A stretch of DNA of 64,000 nt, from positions 372,001-436,000 of the forward strand of contig NZ_JBDIML010000003.1 of NCBI RefSeq assembly GCF_039614845.1, in the 5' to 3' direction. The first letter of the stretch is position 1. Each line of letters opens with the position of its first letter. The notes beneath the pieces were generated by a model. That model was given only the letters and a program-made list of their open reading frames with translations, was not told the origin of the DNA and made no database searches. Origin of the DNA: Ornithinibacillus xuwenensis. GTDB taxonomy: Bacteria; Bacillota; Bacilli; Bacillales; Amphibacillaceae. Positions 62,345 to 64,000 of this stretch are shown here, piece after piece. Both the position numbers and the translations under genes were made by a program.

Positions 62345-63106
62345 GTGCTAATACTTTTCCAATTACAAGAACATCCACATTACAAGCTCATCCTTACTGC
62401 TAATCGAGATGAGTTCTATAATCGTCCAACGGCACAGGCACAATTCTGGCAAACTGCCCCTACAATTCTTGCTGGTAGAGACCTTGAGCAAATGGGTACC
62501 TGGTTAGGAATTACAAAAGAAGGTCGTGTTGCTGCCTTGACGAACTACCGTGATCCAAAGCAAATGAAGTTCGGTAAATTTTCTCGTGGTGCAATCGTTT
62601 CGAATTATCTAGAAAGCATGGATACAGCGGAACATTATTTAGAAGCATTACGCAAAGATAAATTAAATTATGTAGGCTTCAATGTGTTAGTTGGAAATCC
62701 TAATGAACTTGCCTATTACAACAATATCGAGGATAGTATGACTGCCATTCCACCTGGTACACATGGGCTAAGCAATCATTTCTTAAATACACCTTGGCCA
62801 AAGGTAGAAAAAGGCAAAAAGAAACTTCAGGAGTACACCTTGAATAGAGAAAAGATTATTGTAGAGGATCTTTTTCAAATTTTGTCAGACTCAGAAGAAG
62901 CCGATGAGAAGGAAATTCCAGACACAGGAATTGATAAAGAGCTTGAAAAAAGATTATCTCCCATGTTTATTGCGTTACCTGATTATGGAACTCGTTGTTC
63001 AACTGTAGTTACGATCGATAATAATAATTATGTAACCTTTTCTGAAAGAACATTTCAAGCTGGTGAACAGGCTTATGAAGTTAATATGGAATTTCAAATC
63101 GAATAA
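62345..63106 (+). CDS. NRDE-family (TANGO2-like) protein, start region apparently frameshifted
   Basis: From GTG 62345 the frame encodes about 253 residues: LILTANRDEFYNRPTA (the NRDE motif), GTWLGITKEGRVAALTNYRD, GFNVLVG and the late GTRCSTVVTIDN. Family members start MCLILF; here an ATG-TGC occurs 2 bases before the GTG but is followed by TAA in that frame. Inserting one T after ATGTGC would give MCLILFQL in the correct frame, so a base was probably lost (or misread). AAAGGAGG lies 13 bases before that ATG. An upstream in-frame ATG (62285) would give an unrelated N-terminus. Confidence 0.75.
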   Translation: MLILFQLQEHPHYKLILTANRDEFYNRPTAQAQFWQTAPTILAGRDLEQMGTWLGITKEGRVAALTNYRDPKQMKFGKFSRGAIVSNYLESMDTAEHYLEALRKDKLNYVGFNVLVGNPNELAYYNNIEDSMTAIPPGTHGLSNHFLNTPWPKVEKGKKKLQEYTLNREKIIVEDLFQILSDSEEADEKEIPDTGIDKELEKRLSPMFIALPDYGTRCSTVVTIDNNNYVTFSERTFQAGEQAYEVNMEFQIE

Positions 63107-63149
63107 GGAAGAAGTTCAAGCTACCTACTACTGGAACTTCTTCCTTATT
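63102..63149. terminator. Shared terminator, NRDE and CBS genes
   Basis: Perfect 16-bp stem (63102-63117 with 63134-63149), 16-base loop, with TTTTTA after on plus and A-rich before; the two genes are convergent. Confidence 0.85.
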
Positions 63150-63155
63150 TTTATA

Positions 63156-63845
63156 TTATTCAATACTCATAATATCCCATGCCGTTATGATCCCCAGTAA
63201 TGTTTCACGGTCTATGCCGTTCTCTGTTATGAGTAGGGCATCAATTCGATTTCCCTTTTCAATCTCATCCTTAAATATCTCGACCGCTTCATAGACGGTG
63301 GTCGCTTTTTGGATAAACTGATGATTTGTATCCTTTTGATAAGGCAATATTTCTTCCAGGATTACCTCATGGATTTCGGCTTCCATATGTTTCGCTAACC
63401 ACTGCGTGATCCCACTTTCTGTCACAAGACCTTTAAAATGGTCGTGATCATATACAGGAAACTTGGAATATCCTTTCTCATGAATGGCATCTAATAGATT
63501 GGACAGCGGATCCTTCAATTGAAACGCCTGTACCTCACGAGCAAAAAGTGGGGTAACAAGCTTAGGTTGAGTAAACTCTCTTTCGATTTTCTCAATTTCT
63601 TCAACGATTGAATCATGCGGCTCAGCAATAACCTGTAAAGTATCCATGCGATTATGTACAATCGCATTTCTTAATTCCGCATACTCTAATAAATCCTCCT
63701 TATACCTTCTTACAGTGGCGTTGTATTTCGCTAAAATACGAACAGACTTTGAAAATCCAAATCCCTTACTATTGTCTAACTCCGAGTCCAAAGCCTTATC
63801 AATCCGATTAAATGCAGTAATAAATCGTTCTGAGTTTGTTGGCAT
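63156..63845 (-). CDS. CBS-pair protein with an HEPN-like N-terminal domain
   Basis: 229 residues. The helical N-terminus (1-80) contains LRNAIVHNRMD, with R59-x4-H64, the motif of HEPN-type RNases. Two CBS motifs follow (about 95-225): VQAFQLKDPLSNLLDAI...FPVYDHDHFKGLVTESG and KATTVYEAVEIF...DALLITENGIDRETLLGIIT. CBS pairs bind adenosine nucleotides. The combination suggests a nucleotide-gated protein, perhaps an RNase; activity is unproven. AAGGAGAG precedes ATG. It starts 26 bases after the upstream gene's stop. Confidence 0.78.
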   Translation of the reverse strand: MPTNSERFITAFNRIDKALDSELDNSKGFGFSKSVRILAKYNATVRRYKEDLLEYAELRNAIVHNRMDTLQVIAEPHDSIVEEIEKIEREFTQPKLVTPLFAREVQAFQLKDPLSNLLDAIHEKGYSKFPVYDHDHFKGLVTESGITQWLAKHMEAEIHEVILEEILPYQKDTNHQFIQKATTVYEAVEIFKDEIEKGNRIDALLITENGIDRETLLGIITAWDIMSIE

Positions 63846-63871
63846 TGAAAAGCTCTCCTTCAGATCATGGT

Positions 63872-64000
63872 TTATGAAATTTTTGTTCCATTTTCTACCT
63901 CTTCATCAGGGCGAAGTAGTACAACATCATCCTCTGTTGGTACACCACCCAGTACTAACACCTCTGACTTAAACCCTGCAATTCTTCTCGGTGGAAAGTT
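63872..64000 (-). CDS. C-terminal part of an unidentified protein (continues beyond window)
   Basis: The minus strand is open from base 64000 to a TAA at 63872, giving 42 residues beginning NFPPRRIAGFKSEVLVLGG and containing a Val/Leu-rich strand (DDVVLLRPDEEV). It reads like real protein and precedes the CBS gene closely. I cannot name it; the start lies outside the window. Confidence 0.65.
   Translation of the reverse strand, partial: NFPPRRIAGFKSEVLVLGGVPTEDDVVLLRPDEEVENGTKIS

Overview
The window looks like a chromosomal segment of a low-GC, endospore-forming Bacillaceae bacterium of the Oceanobacillus/Virgibacillus type. The sporulation signs are a Ger-type germinant receptor operon, an SspL-like spore protein gene and a CsgA-like gene. 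Gene order is partly shared with Bacillus subtilis (queG-yhbB-trmL/cspR, sppA-yteJ, odhAB, rbsRKDACB), and an S-box riboswitch and strong AGGAGG ribosome sites are present. The genus is inference. I see no prophage, IS element, CRISPR array or rRNA operon.

Layout. 0-5 kb: tail of an MMPL transporter, a Nudix hydrolase, a MurG-family transferase, a MATE efflux pump and a NupC nucleoside transporter. 5-9.3 kb: odhAB (2-oxoglutarate dehydrogenase E1/E2). 9.5-12.8 kb: a 33-residue membrane peptide gene, then queG-ogt-yhbB-type amidase-trmL. 13 kb: tRNA-Gly(UCC) beside a detached copy of its 5' half. 13.6-18.8 kb: D-amino acid transaminase, FlaR-like kinase, S9 peptidase, membrane-anchored alpha/beta hydrolase, DinB protein. 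18.9-25.4 kb: an ABC exporter with a two-component system resembling the B. subtilis linearmycin-resistance locus, split by ctaG and by a phased array of degenerate 20-21 bp repeats. 25.6-28.3 kb: NAD-dependent reductase, a probable type I toxin-antitoxin module, deoxyinosine glycosylase and a DJ-1/PfpI protein. 28.4-32 kb: germinant receptor operon in B-A-C order. 32-36 kb: DUF4190 protein, Maf, nucleotidyltransferase, acetyltransferase, a second alpha/beta hydrolase paralogous to the one at 17 kb, glyoxalase-like protein. 36.2-36.9 kb: a candidate small RNA, then sspL and a csgA-like gene. 37-42 kb: acyl-CoA ligase, yteJ, sppA, DnaQ-like exonuclease, HAD phosphatase. 42.2-45.7 kb: a polytopic membrane protein of about 1175 residues. 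45.8-48 kb: SAM-I riboswitch driving a cyclase-family hydrolase and a MetE/YxjG-like methyltransferase. 48-53.9 kb: the ribose operon with a clear promoter and paired operators. 54-57.8 kb: class V aminotransferase with serA, then a secreted membrane-anchored orphan. 57.8-64 kb: YjjG phosphatase, an atypical SDR, S66 peptidase, MFS exporter, an NRDE-family gene that seems to have lost one base at its start, and a protein with an HEPN-like N-terminus and a CBS pair.

Most genes are housekeeping or ordinary accessory functions in short operons ended by clear hairpin terminators. The least explained elements are the phased repeat array at 23.3-23.6 kb, the toxin-antitoxin-like locus at 26.8-27.2 kb, the small RNA at 36.2-36.4 kb, the S-box cyclase/methyltransferase pair, the very large membrane protein and the HEPN-CBS fusion. 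All calls come from reading the sequence and remembered family features; no search was run.
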